A stretch of DNA of 64,000 nucleotides from Lachnospiraceae bacterium (GCA_016301965.1 JAEDOO010000001.1:1-64000), one strand, 5' to 3'; positions 43,740-53,292 are shown, counted from the stretch's first letter. Notes: generated by a model not told the origin, from the letters alone. A program made the numbers and translations.

Positions 43740-44982
43740 ACAACGGCTGAGCAGTCAGAAACTGGACAATATCCCTCGGGTCAGTCCGAAGCTGGCAGCA
43801 GGAATTGGAATTTCTCTGGTAGTATTTGCCGCTGTGCTGTGGTTTTTCGTCCATTTTTCCGTGCGTGAAGTTATTGTGCTTGGCAATATCCATTATACAA
43901 AAGAGGAGATCACGGATACGGTACAGAGGGGACTTTTCGGAAACAATACCCTGATCGTGAGCCGCAGCCGCAAGAGTTTTTCACCGGAGACACTGGATCT
44001 TGTAGACCGGATCGAAGTGGAGATGAAAGATGAGCATACACTTCAGATCACAGTGCAGGAACGACAGCTGATCGGTTATGTACAATATCTGGATAGCAAT
44101 CTGTATTTTGACAGTGAAGGCCGCATCATGAACAGTGTGGTGCGGGAAGAAGAGACTGCCGAAGAAGAGCAGAAGGTACTTGCAGCAGAAGCTGTGGGAA
44201 AGACAGCTACATCCTATGTGGCTGCAATGAAGGAGGCTCCTCAGATTTGTGGTCTTAACTTTGCCTGGGCACGTCTGCACGAAATACTGCCGGTAGAGGA
44301 TGCTTCTGTATTTAATACGATTCTGGGCATCAGCCGAATGATCAACAAATACAGTATTTTTCCGGATGCTGTGGTATTTGATGAGAAAATGGATATTTCT
44401 CTGACATATGGTGAGATCACGGTGGATTTGGGTGCGGATCAGCTGATGGAAGAGAAGCTGGCAAGAGTGGCTGCCATACTGCCGAGTATAGAAGGAAAAC
44501 AGGGAATTCTGCATATGGAAGATTATGACGGAAGCTCTGAAAATATCGTCTTTTCCCAGACGCTTCTGACGGCAGAAGCTGTTGATGATGAGGAAGATGA
44601 AACCGTACAGGAGAAAGGACAATCAGAGAAAGATGACACAGAAGAATCTGTGTCTCATGAGTATGCGCTGGTGCTTCGAGACGATGAAACTGCGAAAGAT
44701 ACAAAAGGTGACGCTCATACAACGGAGGCAGATCAGCTGACGGGAAATCCCTCGTCGGAAAGTACGCAGCTGACAGCAGGAGATTATCCGGCGGAAAGTA
44801 CAGAAACTGCACCGTCAGCAACAAGCCAGACAACAGGATCAGGCCAGACAGAAACGGCCGGTCAGACAACAGAAAGTTCACAGAACAATACAGGAAATCC
44901 GGCAGAAGAAACCACGCCGCCGCAGTCTTCCGGGACGCAGCAGATACAGATCGACAAACCTGTATTGAATAATCTTCCCTAG
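43669..44982 (+). CDS. divIB: Cell division protein DivIB/FtsQ
   Basis: This 437-residue bitopic protein has a basic cytoplasmic part, a transmembrane helix (about 42-62, AAGIGISLVVFAAVLWFFVHF), then a POTRA domain (FSVREVIVLGNIHYTKEEI) and a beta domain to about residue 280. A Ser/Thr/Gln/Glu-rich tail of about 150 residues is probably unstructured. It acts in the septal complex with FtsL and DivIC. The ATG lies inside murA; no better start is visible. It is last before the ftsZ promoter. Confidence 0.88.
   Translation: MKQKLQEYLKKIKQKLQAGLQKSKQRLSSQKLDNIPRVSPKLAAGIGISLVVFAAVLWFFVHFSVREVIVLGNIHYTKEEITDTVQRGLFGNNTLIVSRSRKSFSPETLDLVDRIEVEMKDEHTLQITVQERQLIGYVQYLDSNLYFDSEGRIMNSVVREEETAEEEQKVLAAEAVGKTATSYVAAMKEAPQICGLNFAWARLHEILPVEDASVFNTILGISRMINKYSIFPDAVVFDEKMDISLTYGEITVDLGADQLMEEKLARVAAILPSIEGKQGILHMEDYDGSSENIVFSQTLLTAEAVDDEEDETVQEKGQSEKDDTEESVSHEYALVLRDDETAKDTKGDAHTTEADQLTGNPSSESTQLTAGDYPAESTETAPSATSQTTGSGQTETAGQTTESSQNNTGNPAEETTPPQSSGTQQIQIDKPVLNNLP
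43672..43720 (+). repeat. 16-bp direct repeat in the murA/divIB overlap
   Basis: AAACAGAAACTACAGG occurs at 43672-43687 and 43705-43720. The 33-bp period keeps both overlapping frames. It encodes TETTG twice in MurA and KQKLQ twice in DivIB. Confidence 0.8.
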
Positions 44983-45032
44983 GAGGGGAAAGTAAAGAAT
45001 GTGAAAACCAGATGAAAAAATGAAAAAAAGAG

Positions 45033-45061
45033 TTGCGCATTGCGGTTTGGGAATGTATTAT
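45033..45061 (+). promoter_or_regulatory. Predicted promoter for ftsZ
   Basis: TTGCGC (45033-45038), 17 bp, TATTAT (45056-45061), in a 163-bp gap that separates ftsZ from divIB. Confidence 0.55.
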
Positions 45062-45145
45062 ATATACGTATATGACTTTATATGGGATTTTTTTGCCCTA
45101 AGGGGTTTTAATTGTAGCACGTTTAGTTAAAAAGGAGGAAATACT

Positions 45146-46300
45146 TTGTTAGAGATCATGACAAATGAAGCTGAGTCTTCGGCAAAGATCATTGTAATCG
45201 GTGTCGGCGGTGCCGGCAATAATGCTGTAAATCGCATGGTTGAAGAATCTATCGGCGGAGTTGAGTTCGTCGGAATCAATACAGATAAACAGGCCCTGAC
45301 TCTGTGCAAGGCTCCCACTGTTCTGCAGATCGGTGAGAAACTGACAAAAGGTCTTGGCGCAGGCGCCAAGCCGGAAATCGGTGAAAAGGCTGCTGAGGAG
45401 AGCATGGAAGAGATCCGTCAGATTATGGAAGGGGCAGATATGGTATTCGTTACCTGCGGTATGGGCGGCGGTACTGGTACTGGTGCGGCTCCGGTCGTTG
45501 CCGGGATTGCCAAAGAAATGGGCATTCTGACTGTCGGCGTGGTAACCAAACCTTTCCGTTTTGAGGCCAGAACGCGTATGAGCAATGCTCTGGCAGGAAT
45601 TGAGAAACTGGAAGCCAATGTAGACACGCTGATCGTTATCCCGAACGATAAACTTCTGGAAATCGTTGATCGTCGTACCACGATGCCGGAGGCATTAAAG
45701 AAAGCGGATGAAGTTCTTCAGCAGGCTGTTCAGGGTATCACGGATCTTATCAATCTGCCGGCTCTGATCAACCTTGACTTTGCTGATGTTAAGACTGTCA
45801 TGGTGGATAAGGGTGTGGCTCATATCGGTATCGGTGAAGCCAAAGGTGACGATAAGGCTCTTGAGGCTGTACAGCAGGCTGTATCCAGTCCTCTTCTGGA
45901 GACAACCATCAACGGTGCATCCCATGTTATCATCAATATTTCCGGTGATATTTCTCTTATGGATGCCAACGATGCTGCAAGCTATGTACAGGATCTGGCT
46001 GGAGAAGATGCCAATATTATCTTTGGTGCAATGTATGACGATACTGCTGTGGATACAGCCAGAATCACAGTTATTGCTACAGGACTGGATGATGCGACCG
46101 CTAAGATGGCCAGCGTAAAAGAAGGTACTCCGAAGAAGAAAGCAGCAGAAGAAAAACCGGCGGCTGAGAAGAAACCGGTACAGCAGAATGCTCCATCTTT
46201 CACAATGCCGACTTTCTCTATTCCGGCTGCAACACCGATGACGAGCACTGTACAGAAAAAAGATATCCAGATTCCGGATTTCCTCAAAAATAAAAGATAA
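45146..46300 (+). CDS. ftsZ: Cell division GTPase FtsZ
   Basis: This 384-residue tubulin homologue forms the Z ring. Signatures are [14 protein letters not shown] (about 20-33), the tubulin loop [11 protein letters not shown] near residue 110, NLDFADV, and the C-terminal tail [11 protein letters not shown] that binds FtsA/SepF-type partners. The start is TTG 45146: AAAGGAGGAA lies seven bases before it, while the ATG at 45158 is too far away. It has its own promoter and terminator, so it can be expressed apart from the wall genes. Confidence 0.97.
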   Translation: MLEIMTNEAESSAKIIVIGVGGAGNNAVNRMVEESIGGVEFVGINTDKQALTLCKAPTVLQIGEKLTKGLGAGAKPEIGEKAAEESMEEIRQIMEGADMVFVTCGMGGGTGTGAAPVVAGIAKEMGILTVGVVTKPFRFEARTRMSNALAGIEKLEANVDTLIVIPNDKLLEIVDRRTTMPEALKKADEVLQQAVQGITDLINLPALINLDFADVKTVMVDKGVAHIGIGEAKGDDKALEAVQQAVSSPLLETTINGASHVIINISGDISLMDANDAASYVQDLAGEDANIIFGAMYDDTAVDTARITVIATGLDDATAKMASVKEGTPKKKAAEEKPAAEKKPVQQNAPSFTMPTFSIPAATPMTSTVQKKDIQIPDFLKNKR

Positions 46301-46325
46301 TCTGTCTGAATAATAACAAAAGACC

Positions 46326-46371
46326 TAAAAAGCACTGTTTCCCATGCTTATCGGAAAACAGTGCTTTTTTT
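46326..46371. terminator. Bidirectional terminator between ftsZ and aroE
   Basis: AAAAGCACTGTTT pairs with AAACAGTGCTTTT, with T-runs on both sides when read from either strand. It serves the convergent ftsZ and aroE. Confidence 0.85.
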
Positions 46372-46417
46372 ACTTTATTGCCATAAGGTCTGAAAGGATG
46401 TTTATGACAATAACATA

Positions 46418-47299
46418 TTATTTGGAAAAGAATTTTTCCTTAACCAGATCTGTGGGCATAGCAAGACCGGTAAAATGATGAAAGGCTACTGCGCCCTGAT
46501 AAAGCAGCATATACATGCCATTGCCGGTGATGCAGCCGCGTTCTTTTGCCATGGACAGGAAACGGGTTTCCTGTGGGTCGTAGATAACATCGCATACGTG
46601 CAGGCCGGGATAAAAAACCTCGGGATCGGTAACGATGCAGTTTTCCGGATGAGGATTCATACCCACAGAGGTGGCATTGATCAGCATATCACTTTCGGCA
46701 GCACAGCGTTTCAGAGAGGCCATGTCGGCAGAATCGTACAGCTCAACAGTTGTCTTGGTGGTGGAACGAATGGCATCGGCCAAAGCTTCGGTACGTTGGT
46801 GAAAACGACTGGAAGGACGGGAAAAAATGTGAATTTTTCGGGCGTTGTCCAGGGCGGCCTGAGCACAGATGGCGGTACCGGCACCCCCGGCTCCCAAAAT
46901 GGTAATGGACTTGCCTTCCGGCCGGAAACCGGTTTCGGCAGCAGCTTTCCAGAAGCCGGCCCCGTCTGTGTTGTATCCATAAAGGATACCGTCACGGTTG
47001 ACAACCGTATTGACAGCCTGCATAAGTTTGGCTTCCGGAGAAAGATGATCGCAAAGCTCAACCATACGGTTTTTGTTTGGCATCGTAAGATTAAAACCTC
47101 GGATCCCGGCAGCTTTCAGACCGTCTACCGCGGTTTTTAACTGTTCCTCGAGAATTTCAAAGCAAAGATATACACTGTCCAGGCCGAGATACCGAAAAGA
47201 CAGGTTATGCATCAGTGGAGATTTGCTGTGGTGTACAGGACTTCCCAGCAATCCATACAGGCTGGTAGTCCCGGTGATTTCGGGTATACTTGAAGACAT
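46418..47299 (-). CDS. aroE: Shikimate dehydrogenase
   Basis: This 293-residue NADP-dependent enzyme reduces 3-dehydroshikimate. The substrate site LLGSPVHHSKSPLMHN is near residues 17-32, TMPNK has the catalytic Lys, and YNTDGAGF and ILGAGGAGTA (Rossmann loop) follow. The C-terminal MLLYQGAVAFHHFTG is also typical. AAGGAAG precedes the start. It is divergent from aroD, the preceding step in the same pathway, with overlapping promoters. Confidence 0.96.
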   Translation of the reverse strand: MSSSIPEITGTTSLYGLLGSPVHHSKSPLMHNLSFRYLGLDSVYLCFEILEEQLKTAVDGLKAAGIRGFNLTMPNKNRMVELCDHLSPEAKLMQAVNTVVNRDGILYGYNTDGAGFWKAAAETGFRPEGKSITILGAGGAGTAICAQAALDNARKIHIFSRPSSRFHQRTEALADAIRSTTKTTVELYDSADMASLKRCAAESDMLINATSVGMNPHPENCIVTDPEVFYPGLHVCDVIYDPQETRFLSMAKERGCITGNGMYMLLYQGAVAFHHFTGLAMPTDLVKEKFFSK

Positions 47300-47337
47300 A
47301 ATGACACTTCCTTTGTGTAAAGAATTAAATTAATCTT

Positions 47338-47367
47338 ATCTTAGCATGGATAGACATTCCTTGTAAA
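47338..47367 (-). promoter_or_regulatory. Predicted promoter for aroE
   Basis: On the minus strand, TTTACA (47367-47362), 18 bp, TAAGAT (47343-47338). It physically overlaps the aroD promoter. Confidence 0.5.
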
Positions 47368-47379
47368 GAAAGTTATAAT
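47351..47379 (+). promoter_or_regulatory. Predicted promoter for aroD
   Basis: TAGACA (47351-47356), 17 bp, TATAAT (47374-47379), and 82 bp of leader before aroD. Confidence 0.65.
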
Positions 47380-47461
47380 ATAACCGTTTGCAACAGCCGA
47401 TACAGCATTTTGCGGCTGAAAAAAAGAGACAAACACAGAAGAGATAAGAGGATAGGAAAAA

Positions 47462-48220
47462 ATGAAACGTACAGTACAGATAAAAAATTTGAACATTGGC
47501 AGTGGTATGCCGAAAATCTGTGTTCCCATTACTGGTGTGACGGAAACAGAGATCCTGGCACAGGCAGCTGCCATAAAAGAGGCATCTCCCGATCTTGTGG
47601 AATGGCGAGTGGATTTTTTTGCGCAAAGGGAAGAAGAGAAGGCGGTAGAGAAGATCCTTTCGGCACTGGCAGAGATTTTGCAGGGTATCCCTCTGCTGTT
47701 TACCCTGCGTACAGACCGGGAAGGAGGCGCTGCCCATGTGGATGTGCCGACGTATGAAAAAATTTTGCGCCATGCATTGCTGTGCCCGCAGACAGATCTG
47801 ATCGATGTGGAAGTGATGAAGGATGTGGATTGTGCGGCGCGCATCACAGACGCTGCCCATGACAGAAATGTTCCTGTGATTGCGTCTAACCATCATTTTG
47901 AAGGAACTCCTTCAAATGAAGAGATAGACTGCATTTTTTCCTGCATGGAAAAAACAGGCGCAGATATCCTGAAGATGGCGGTAATGCCGGAGAATGGCTA
48001 CGATGTGGTGCGGATGATGGAACAAACCTTACGCTGGAATGAAAGAAGTGAACGGCCGCTGATTACCATGTCCATGGGAACCTTAGGGGGGATCAGCCGC
48101 ATGTGCGGAGAAATGACGGGCTCCTCTGTAACTTTTGCTTCGGTAACGGCGGCATCTGCGCCGGGGCAGATCGATATGACTTCTCTCAAATATATATTGC
48201 AGATTCTGCACCGGGAGTGA
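47462..48220 (+). CDS. aroD: 3-dehydroquinate dehydratase, type I
   Basis: This 252-residue class I (Schiff-base) dehydratase converts 3-dehydroquinate to 3-dehydroshikimate, the substrate of AroE. Typical stretches are VEWRVDFF near residue 44, the general-base His in SNHHFEGTP (about 143-144), the Schiff-base Lys in ILKMAVMP (about 170), and SMGTLGGISR. AGGATAGGAAAAA precedes the ATG. Its terminator overlaps the promoter and leader of the next gene. Confidence 0.95.
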   Translation: MKRTVQIKNLNIGSGMPKICVPITGVTETEILAQAAAIKEASPDLVEWRVDFFAQREEEKAVEKILSALAEILQGIPLLFTLRTDREGGAAHVDVPTYEKILRHALLCPQTDLIDVEVMKDVDCAARITDAAHDRNVPVIASNHHFEGTPSNEEIDCIFSCMEKTGADILKMAVMPENGYDVVRMMEQTLRWNERSERPLITMSMGTLGGISRMCGEMTGSSVTFASVTAASAPGQIDMTSLKYILQILHRE

Positions 48221-48226
48221 AAATCC

Positions 48227-48292
48227 TGTCGAATTGTTTTTTATAGTGTCCGCACTGTTTTGACAAATAAAGCACCTCATCCTTTCTATAAT
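48227..48292 (+). promoter_or_regulatory. spoIIG-type promoter with Spo0A boxes
   Basis: TTGACA (48260-48265) and TATAAT (48287-48292) are both consensus but 21 bp apart. That resembles the known Spo0A-activated spoIIG promoter, whose spacing is about 22 bp. A perfect 0A box TGTCGAA is at 48227-48233, and a 6/7 match TGACAAA (48261-48267) overlaps the -35 box. Confidence 0.7.
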
Positions 48293-48346
48293 GGAATGCA
48301 TCTGGACAACAGAGAATTCTGTTATAGGAATGGTGAGGTGCTTTTT
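48268..48346 (+). terminator. aroD terminator overlapping the spoIIG promoter
   Basis: AAAGCACCTCA (48268-48278) pairs with TGAGGTGCTTT (48334-48344), the weaker inner TTCTATAA / TTATAGGAA extends it, and T residues follow. Only read-through from aroD contains both arms. Transcripts starting at the spoIIG promoter lack the left arm. Confidence 0.65.
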
Positions 48347-49061
48347 GTATGTGGTAAAAGCTCTGAAGACCAAAGAATGGCACAGAAAGAACTGGTGGAT
48401 TCCGGCAGGGCTGGCTGCCGCCGGTGCGCTGAGATATACGGGAAACAGAGTGCATCCTAAAAGCAGCGCATACGTTTTGCGTGAAATCAGGGATGTTCGA
48501 TTGTCTGTCTGCGGAGAGACTGTGGGACTCAGAGGTCTTGTGGATACGGGAAACTGTCTGTATGACGGCAGGGAATGCAGGCCGGTATGTGTGATGGATA
48601 AAGCGGTAATCGAGAAAGAGCTGCCTTTGCTGAAAAAACGTATGGAACGTTATCTCAGAGGGGAGTATACAGAGGGAAAACTTGATTTCCATTATCTTCC
48701 TTACTGTAGTCTCGGTCGGCCCGATGGGCTGGCTCTCGTTTTTACGGCGGAATATCTGATCGTCCAAAGGAACAGAAGCAAAAGAAAAACAATGCATCCG
48801 AGGATTGCTGTTGCCGACGGCAGTCTGTTATTTGGCCGGGCTTATCAGATCATACTGAATCCGGATGTTTTGCGAAAAAAGGGAGGAATGAAGCATGGCA
48901 GGTTATGCAGTCGGCAGAGAACGGGCAAGGGGATGTTTCCCTGGTTTTACCAGAATACGGATACAGAAAACGGGAGAAATTTGCTATATTGGAGGAACAG
49001 ATATTCTTCCGGCCCCTCTTTCTTTGGAAGAAGAAGCACAGATGATCCAGAAATTTCATGA
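48345..49061 (+). CDS. spoIIGA: SpoIIGA-like pro-sigma-E protease, N-terminally truncated
   Basis: The aspartic-protease half of SpoIIGA is recognisable: catalytic [11 protein letters not shown] (Asp about 67 from this start), then [22 protein letters not shown], and [16 protein letters not shown], where the family normally ends. The usual N-terminal membrane domain with five helices (about 140 residues) is missing; only one weakly hydrophobic stretch ([11 protein letters not shown]) remains. The frame then runs about 56 codons past the normal end, overlapping sigE by 167 bp. TTG 48345 after GAGGTG is my start choice. An ATG at 48330 or an upstream ATG at 48291 (on the -10 box) is less likely. 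It may be a decayed gene. Confidence 0.65.
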   Translation: MYVVKALKTKEWHRKNWWIPAGLAAAGALRYTGNRVHPKSSAYVLREIRDVRLSVCGETVGLRGLVDTGNCLYDGRECRPVCVMDKAVIEKELPLLKKRMERYLRGEYTEGKLDFHYLPYCSLGRPDGLALVFTAEYLIVQRNRSKRKTMHPRIAVADGSLLFGRAYQIILNPDVLRKKGGMKHGRLCSRQRTGKGMFPWFYQNTDTENGRNLLYWRNRYSSGPSFFGRRSTDDPEIS

Positions 49062-49632
49062 GACAGCGGATGAAGACGCAAGAAATCAGCTGATTGAACA
49101 TAATCTGCGTCTGGTAGTATATATTGCCCAGAAATTTGATAACACCGGTGTGGGATCAGAAGATTTGATTTCCATTGGTACGATAGGTCTGATCAAGGCG
49201 GTGAATTCCTTTGATCCCGGAAAAAAGATCAAACTGGCGACCTACGCGTCCCGATGTATTGAAAATGAGATTCTGATGTATCTGAGAAGGAACAGCAAAC
49301 TCAGAATGGAAGTTTCCATAGACGAGCCGCTGAATGTAGATTGGGATGGCAATGAACTTCTTCTGTCAGATATCCTGGGAACAGATGAGGATCTGATCTA
49401 TCGGGATCTGGAACAGGAAGTGGAGTGCAGATTGCTGAAAGGGGCTATTTCCCGTCTGAGCAGAAGGGAGCAGACGATAATCTGTCTGAGGTTTGGCATT
49501 AATATGCCGGATGGAAAGGAAAAGACACAAAAAGAAGTGGCAGATATTCTGGGTATTTCGCAATCCTATATTTCCAGACTGGAGAAACGTATTATGAAAC
49601 AGCTGAAAAAAGATATAGCCCGCTATGAATAG
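48895..49632 (+). CDS. sigE: RNA polymerase sporulation sigma factor SigE
   Basis: This 245-residue protein directs early mother-cell transcription during sporulation. Region 2 ([46 protein letters not shown]) and the region 3-4 parts ([29 protein letters not shown]) match SigE very closely. GGGAGG eight bases before the ATG fixes the start. The pro-region before YIGG is Arg-rich with Pro-Gly ([13 protein letters not shown]) and does not look like the amphipathic pro-sequence cleaved by SpoIIGA, which fits the damage to the gene upstream. Confidence 0.93.
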   Translation: MAGYAVGRERARGCFPGFTRIRIQKTGEICYIGGTDILPAPLSLEEEAQMIQKFHETADEDARNQLIEHNLRLVVYIAQKFDNTGVGSEDLISIGTIGLIKAVNSFDPGKKIKLATYASRCIENEILMYLRRNSKLRMEVSIDEPLNVDWDGNELLLSDILGTDEDLIYRDLEQEVECRLLKGAISRLSRREQTIICLRFGINMPDGKEKTQKEVADILGISQSYISRLEKRIMKQLKKDIARYE

Positions 49633-49737
49633 ATAGCTGTCAAGGTGTATTATTTTTTAAATTTCTACAGCAATCGTATATTCGATGCCATAAATGAGAA
49701 TCATTTTACTATCCGATGGATAGGAGGATTCTTAATT

Positions 49738-50517
49738 ATGGCATTGCATAAAGTGGAAATCTGCGGAGTCAGTACAGCCAAATTGCCGGTACTGAGCGAT
49801 GAAGAAAAACAGACTTTACTGGAAAAAGTCAAGGCAGGAGACCAGGAGGCCAGAGAAACCTATATCAAAGGAAATCTGCGGTTGGTCTTAAGTGTGATCC
49901 GACGTTTTTCGGGCAGTAATGAGAATGCAGATGATCTGTTTCAGATCGGCTGTATAGGACTGATCAAGGCGATTGATAATTTTGATACCAGTCTGCAGGT
50001 AAAATTCAGCACATACGCCGTACCCATGATCATTGGTGAAGTACGCAGATATCTGCGTGATAATAACAGTGTCCGGGTCAGCCGTTCTTTGAAGGACACT
50101 GCTTATAAAGCAATCAGCGCCAGAGAACGTTATATGAAGACGAAACAAAAAGAACCGTCACTGGATGAAATTGCGCAGGAAATAGGTATCAGTCAGGAAG
50201 ATATTGTCTATGCGCTGGACGCCATGCAAAGTCCAATGAGCCTGTACGAGCCGGTATATACAGAAGGCGGCGATGTGCTGTATGTGATGGATCAGATCAG
50301 TGACCGCAAAAATAAGGAGGAAAACTGGATCGAGGATATTTCTCTCCGGGAGGCGATGGAACGTCTGGAACAAAGGGAGAAACATATCATTAGTCTGCGG
50401 TTTTTTGAAGGGAGGACGCAGACAGAGGTGGCCAGGGAAATTGGCATTTCACAGGCACAGGTTAGCCGGCTGGAAAAACATGCTTTGGGGCATATGCGGC
50501 AGTATCTGAGCTGAAAA
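49738..50517 (+). CDS. sigG: RNA polymerase sporulation sigma factor SigG
   Basis: In this 259-residue forespore sigma factor the N-terminus MALHKVEICGVSTAKLPVLS is diagnostic. Region 2 includes DDLFQIGCIGLIKAIDNFD and STYAVPMIIGEVRRYLRD, region 3 SRSLKDTAYKA, and region 4 EIGISQAQVSRLEKH. TAGGAGG precedes the ATG at 49738. The longer in-frame opening from 49645 is rejected. The spoIIGA-sigE-sigG order is that of Bacillus and clostridia. A CATTTTA at 49702-49708 resembles a SigG -10 box, but I found no properly spaced -35. Confidence 0.95.
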
Positions 50518-50534
50518 GTGAGACGGGAATCCCA

Positions 50535-50607
50535 AAAGAAAAGCAGTCCCTCTGAAAGACGGTTATGTATTCCTGAGCGACTTTCAGAGGGACTGCTTTT
50601 CTTTTTT
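50535..50607 (+). terminator. Strong terminator after sigG
   Basis: A perfect 24-bp stem (50535-50558 with 50581-50604; inner part GCAGTCCCTCTGAAAG) followed by T residues to 50607. Confidence 0.92.
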
Positions 50608-50765
50608 ACTGCAGGTGTAACAGAGTGATACGAATATGATACAAAGATGAAGAATGGTTAAATTTGAGAAAAACCGTGGAAAGGACAAAGGAGTTGTGTT
50701 AAGATAGGCATCAGTTATCCCGAACGAAGGTTATGGGATAAAATCTATACAGAAAGAGGGATTCT

Positions 50766-52475
50766 ATGAAAGAAGTGAAGATGACGAAACGTATCAACAG
50801 TTTTCTGCTCATGGCTTTGACGGCTGTGCTGGCGATTCTTCTGACGATCACGGGGGTTCGCGCGGACAATGTGATTGCGAATGCGAATCCGAAAGATGAT
50901 GGCAGTGCGGTAAGTATCAGTGTTAAGACGGAAAAAGCCTACAAGAACATCAAAGTACAGATCTATCATAGTGACGAGGATATTTCCAAAGCCACATGGC
51001 ATGAACTGACGTATACGGGCTCCGATAATCTCTGGTCTGCAGTGATCCCTGCAGATAAATTTTCTAATGAGAAGACGGGTGAATTTTATTATTGCGTATG
51101 GGGCATTGCAGGAGAGGATACAGATGAATATCTGACAAAGGGAATGTTCGAACTGAAAGATCTTCCCCTTTCGGTAACCGGATCGGATGCCAACGGAGTT
51201 AAAAACACCTTTAAAGTAACCGTAGCCGGTCTGGAGAAGAGTAAAAATGTTTCTAAAGTTAAGCTGGAAGTAACAGCTGGAAATAAAGCGGCGTACACGT
51301 ATACACCGTCTCTTCAGAAAGATGGTACATATCAGACCGAAGTAAAACTTTCCAATCATAAGTATTACTGGGGAAAATATTCTCTTAAAGCTACCATATC
51401 TTTGGAGGATGGAAAGACAAGAACCGTAAGCGGAGAATATAATTTTGATCCTCAGAATTATTATCGTATAGGCAAAGGGAACGATGATAAAAGCCGTACA
51501 TTTTATGCCAGCAATCTTACGGTAAAGGGCAGTAAAGTTACTGTGGAGCTGTGGAGTAAGACAAATGGCCGCGATGATGTGACAACATATACGATGAAGA
51601 AAGAAGGCAGACTGTATAAGGTTGTTGTAAATCTGACAAAACTGAAACACCAGGGTATTGCTTATTTCCGTGTGAAAGTGGATGGTAAACAGTGCGGGGC
51701 CGATTTTGAATACAAGATTCCCGCAAATGTTGTGAAGAAAAACGGCTGGTATTACGAAAAGTACAATGGCACGACCTATAAATTTTATTATGAGAATGGT
51801 GTGAAACGAAAAGATGTTTCCAGCCTGATCAAAAACAAAAAATATATGATCGAGCTGAATCGCGCTGCCTGTGTCGCTACTGTGCTTGCTTATGATTCCC
51901 AGAAAAAGACTTATTGTATTCCGGTTAAAGCATTTACGGTTTCTGTCGGAAGTGATGTGTCCAGCACAAAAACTTCCAAGGGATTGACATTGAAATCCAG
52001 ATTTACACCACTGGGTACATATTCCGTATGCTCCAATGGCAAAGCGGTCCGGTATTCTATGAAGACTATGGTAGAACCGGATAAGAGCCGGGTATATGCA
52101 AGATGGGCAACGCACCTTGTAGGAAATGTGTATTTCCATGCAATCGCTGTCAGCAAAAATTCACATAAGGCATTGAATTACAAAACATACAATAAGCTGG
52201 GATCTCCCGCTTCTGCCGGATGTATCCGTATGACGGTAGCGGATGCAAAGTGGATTTACGATAATATTAAGACCGGTACCAAGGTTAAGATCATCAAAGG
52301 AAGTAAAAATACACCTGGACCGCTGGGTAAACCGGCAACAATCCGAATCAAATCTTCGAAAGTGAAATATGATCCTACGGATCCGGCTATTTCTGATTCC
52401 ACAAAACAGAAAGACTATAAGGCGGGCAGAATCACCGGTTATATGAAGAAAAACGGAACAAAAGTCGGTTATTGA
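50766..52475 (+). CDS. Secreted L,D-transpeptidase (YkuD) with repeat region
   Basis: This 569-residue protein has a signal peptide (about 1-35, LLMALTAVLAILLTITGVRA), then two or three beta-rich repeat units of about 90 residues with KVKLEV/KVTVEL-like strands, similar to GBS Bsp-like repeats. A WYYEKYNGTTYKFYYENGVK linker follows. The C-terminal YkuD domain starts near residue 360 and contains TPLGTYSV and the catalytic GSPASAGCIRM with Cys486. It probably forms 3-3 cross-links in peptidoglycan. AGAGGG lies before the ATG. An inverted repeat TTATCCC/GGGATAA (50715-50741) lies in the leader; I could not define the promoter. Confidence 0.9.
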   Translation: MKEVKMTKRINSFLLMALTAVLAILLTITGVRADNVIANANPKDDGSAVSISVKTEKAYKNIKVQIYHSDEDISKATWHELTYTGSDNLWSAVIPADKFSNEKTGEFYYCVWGIAGEDTDEYLTKGMFELKDLPLSVTGSDANGVKNTFKVTVAGLEKSKNVSKVKLEVTAGNKAAYTYTPSLQKDGTYQTEVKLSNHKYYWGKYSLKATISLEDGKTRTVSGEYNFDPQNYYRIGKGNDDKSRTFYASNLTVKGSKVTVELWSKTNGRDDVTTYTMKKEGRLYKVVVNLTKLKHQGIAYFRVKVDGKQCGADFEYKIPANVVKKNGWYYEKYNGTTYKFYYENGVKRKDVSSLIKNKKYMIELNRAACVATVLAYDSQKKTYCIPVKAFTVSVGSDVSSTKTSKGLTLKSRFTPLGTYSVCSNGKAVRYSMKTMVEPDKSRVYARWATHLVGNVYFHAIAVSKNSHKALNYKTYNKLGSPASAGCIRMTVADAKWIYDNIKTGTKVKIIKGSKNTPGPLGKPATIRIKSSKVKYDPTDPAISDSTKQKDYKAGRITGYMKKNGTKVGY

Positions 52476-52507
52476 TAACTTTATAAAAAGAGACCGAAAG
52501 GGATCAA

Positions 52508-52542
52508 AAAAGGGGCCGCTGCAATTTGCAGCGGCTCCTTTT
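52508..52542. terminator. Terminator between L,D-transpeptidase and PHP gene
   Basis: The hairpin GCCGCTGCA/TGCAGCGGC is flanked by AAAAGG and CCTTTT, so it can serve both convergent genes. Confidence 0.85.
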
Positions 52543-52581
52543 GACACCGGACCAAACCGGCCGGGATAACAAACCGGCCGG

Positions 52582-53292
52582 TCAGCGGATGAGATACCGC
52601 TTTAATTTGACAGGATCCAGATTTAGGATCAACCGGTCGGGAATGCCGCATTCCCGAAGGAGTGGTTCGATATGGCGAAAATCACCGACATGGTCAGCGC
52701 CATGGCTATCGCTGGATAAAAGAATGGGATGGTCAAGCTTTTTACACAAAGTAAGAATCTTACGAACATTATCCCGGGTGTCGCCGCGGTAGCCTTTCGG
52801 TGAAAGCGAGCTGTCATTGATCTCCAGAAGAACACGGTAAGAAACAGCGGCCTCTGTCAGGGCTTCATAATCTGCCGGATAGTGAGCGTCATCACAATGT
52901 CCGATCACGGAAACGTAGGGATTTTTCATGGCACCAATATAGGCGGCTGTGTTTTCTTCCAGGGTTCCGGGACGCAGATTTGGACGATGCATGCTGGCAA
53001 TGGCATAATCCAGACCCGACAGAGTTACAGAATCCATATCTACCCGTCCTGTATAATCCAGAATATTCAATTCTATACCATATAAAAGCTCCACGCCGCA
53101 GCGAAACTTCGGTGCCATGGAAAGACTGCGGAAATAGGATACTGTTCCGGCACACATAGTAGACGGCGCATGGTCGGACACCCCGAGAAGTGTAAGTCCC
53201 CGGGCTTTTGCAGTCTTAGCCAGATCTGTAATGGTAGCCTGAGTGGCATGACCGCTGGCAATGGAATGTGTATGAATATCTGCATAGTACAT
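52582..53292 (-). CDS. PHP-domain metal-dependent hydrolase
   Basis: This 236-residue protein of the PHP superfamily (YcdX/histidinol-phosphatase-like) has metal-binding motifs DIHTHS at the N-terminus, GVSDHA, GIELNIL, VIGHCDDAHY, and SSDSHGADHVGDF near the end. The substrate is not evident; known relatives are phosphatases. The start is placed at 53292 because AGGAG lies eight bases before it on the minus strand. A longer in-frame start at 53322 lacks one. It is divergent from the microcompartment locus. Confidence 0.85.
   Translation of the reverse strand: MYYADIHTHSIASGHATQATITDLAKTAKARGLTLLGVSDHAPSTMCAGTVSYFRSLSMAPKFRCGVELLYGIELNILDYTGRVDMDSVTLSGLDYAIASMHRPNLRPGTLEENTAAYIGAMKNPYVSVIGHCDDAHYPADYEALTEAAVSYRVLLEINDSSLSPKGYRGDTRDNVRKILTLCKKLDHPILLSSDSHGADHVGDFRHIEPLLRECGIPDRLILNLDPVKLKRYLIR

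Noticed and set aside
49675..49708. A SigF/SigG promoter before sigG
   Set aside because: CATTTTA fits a -10 box, but the only -35-like GTATA is 21 bp away, longer than these sigma factors use.
49645..49737. N-terminal extension of sigG
   Set aside because: It precedes the strong TAGGAGG site and the family-specific N-terminus KVEICGV.
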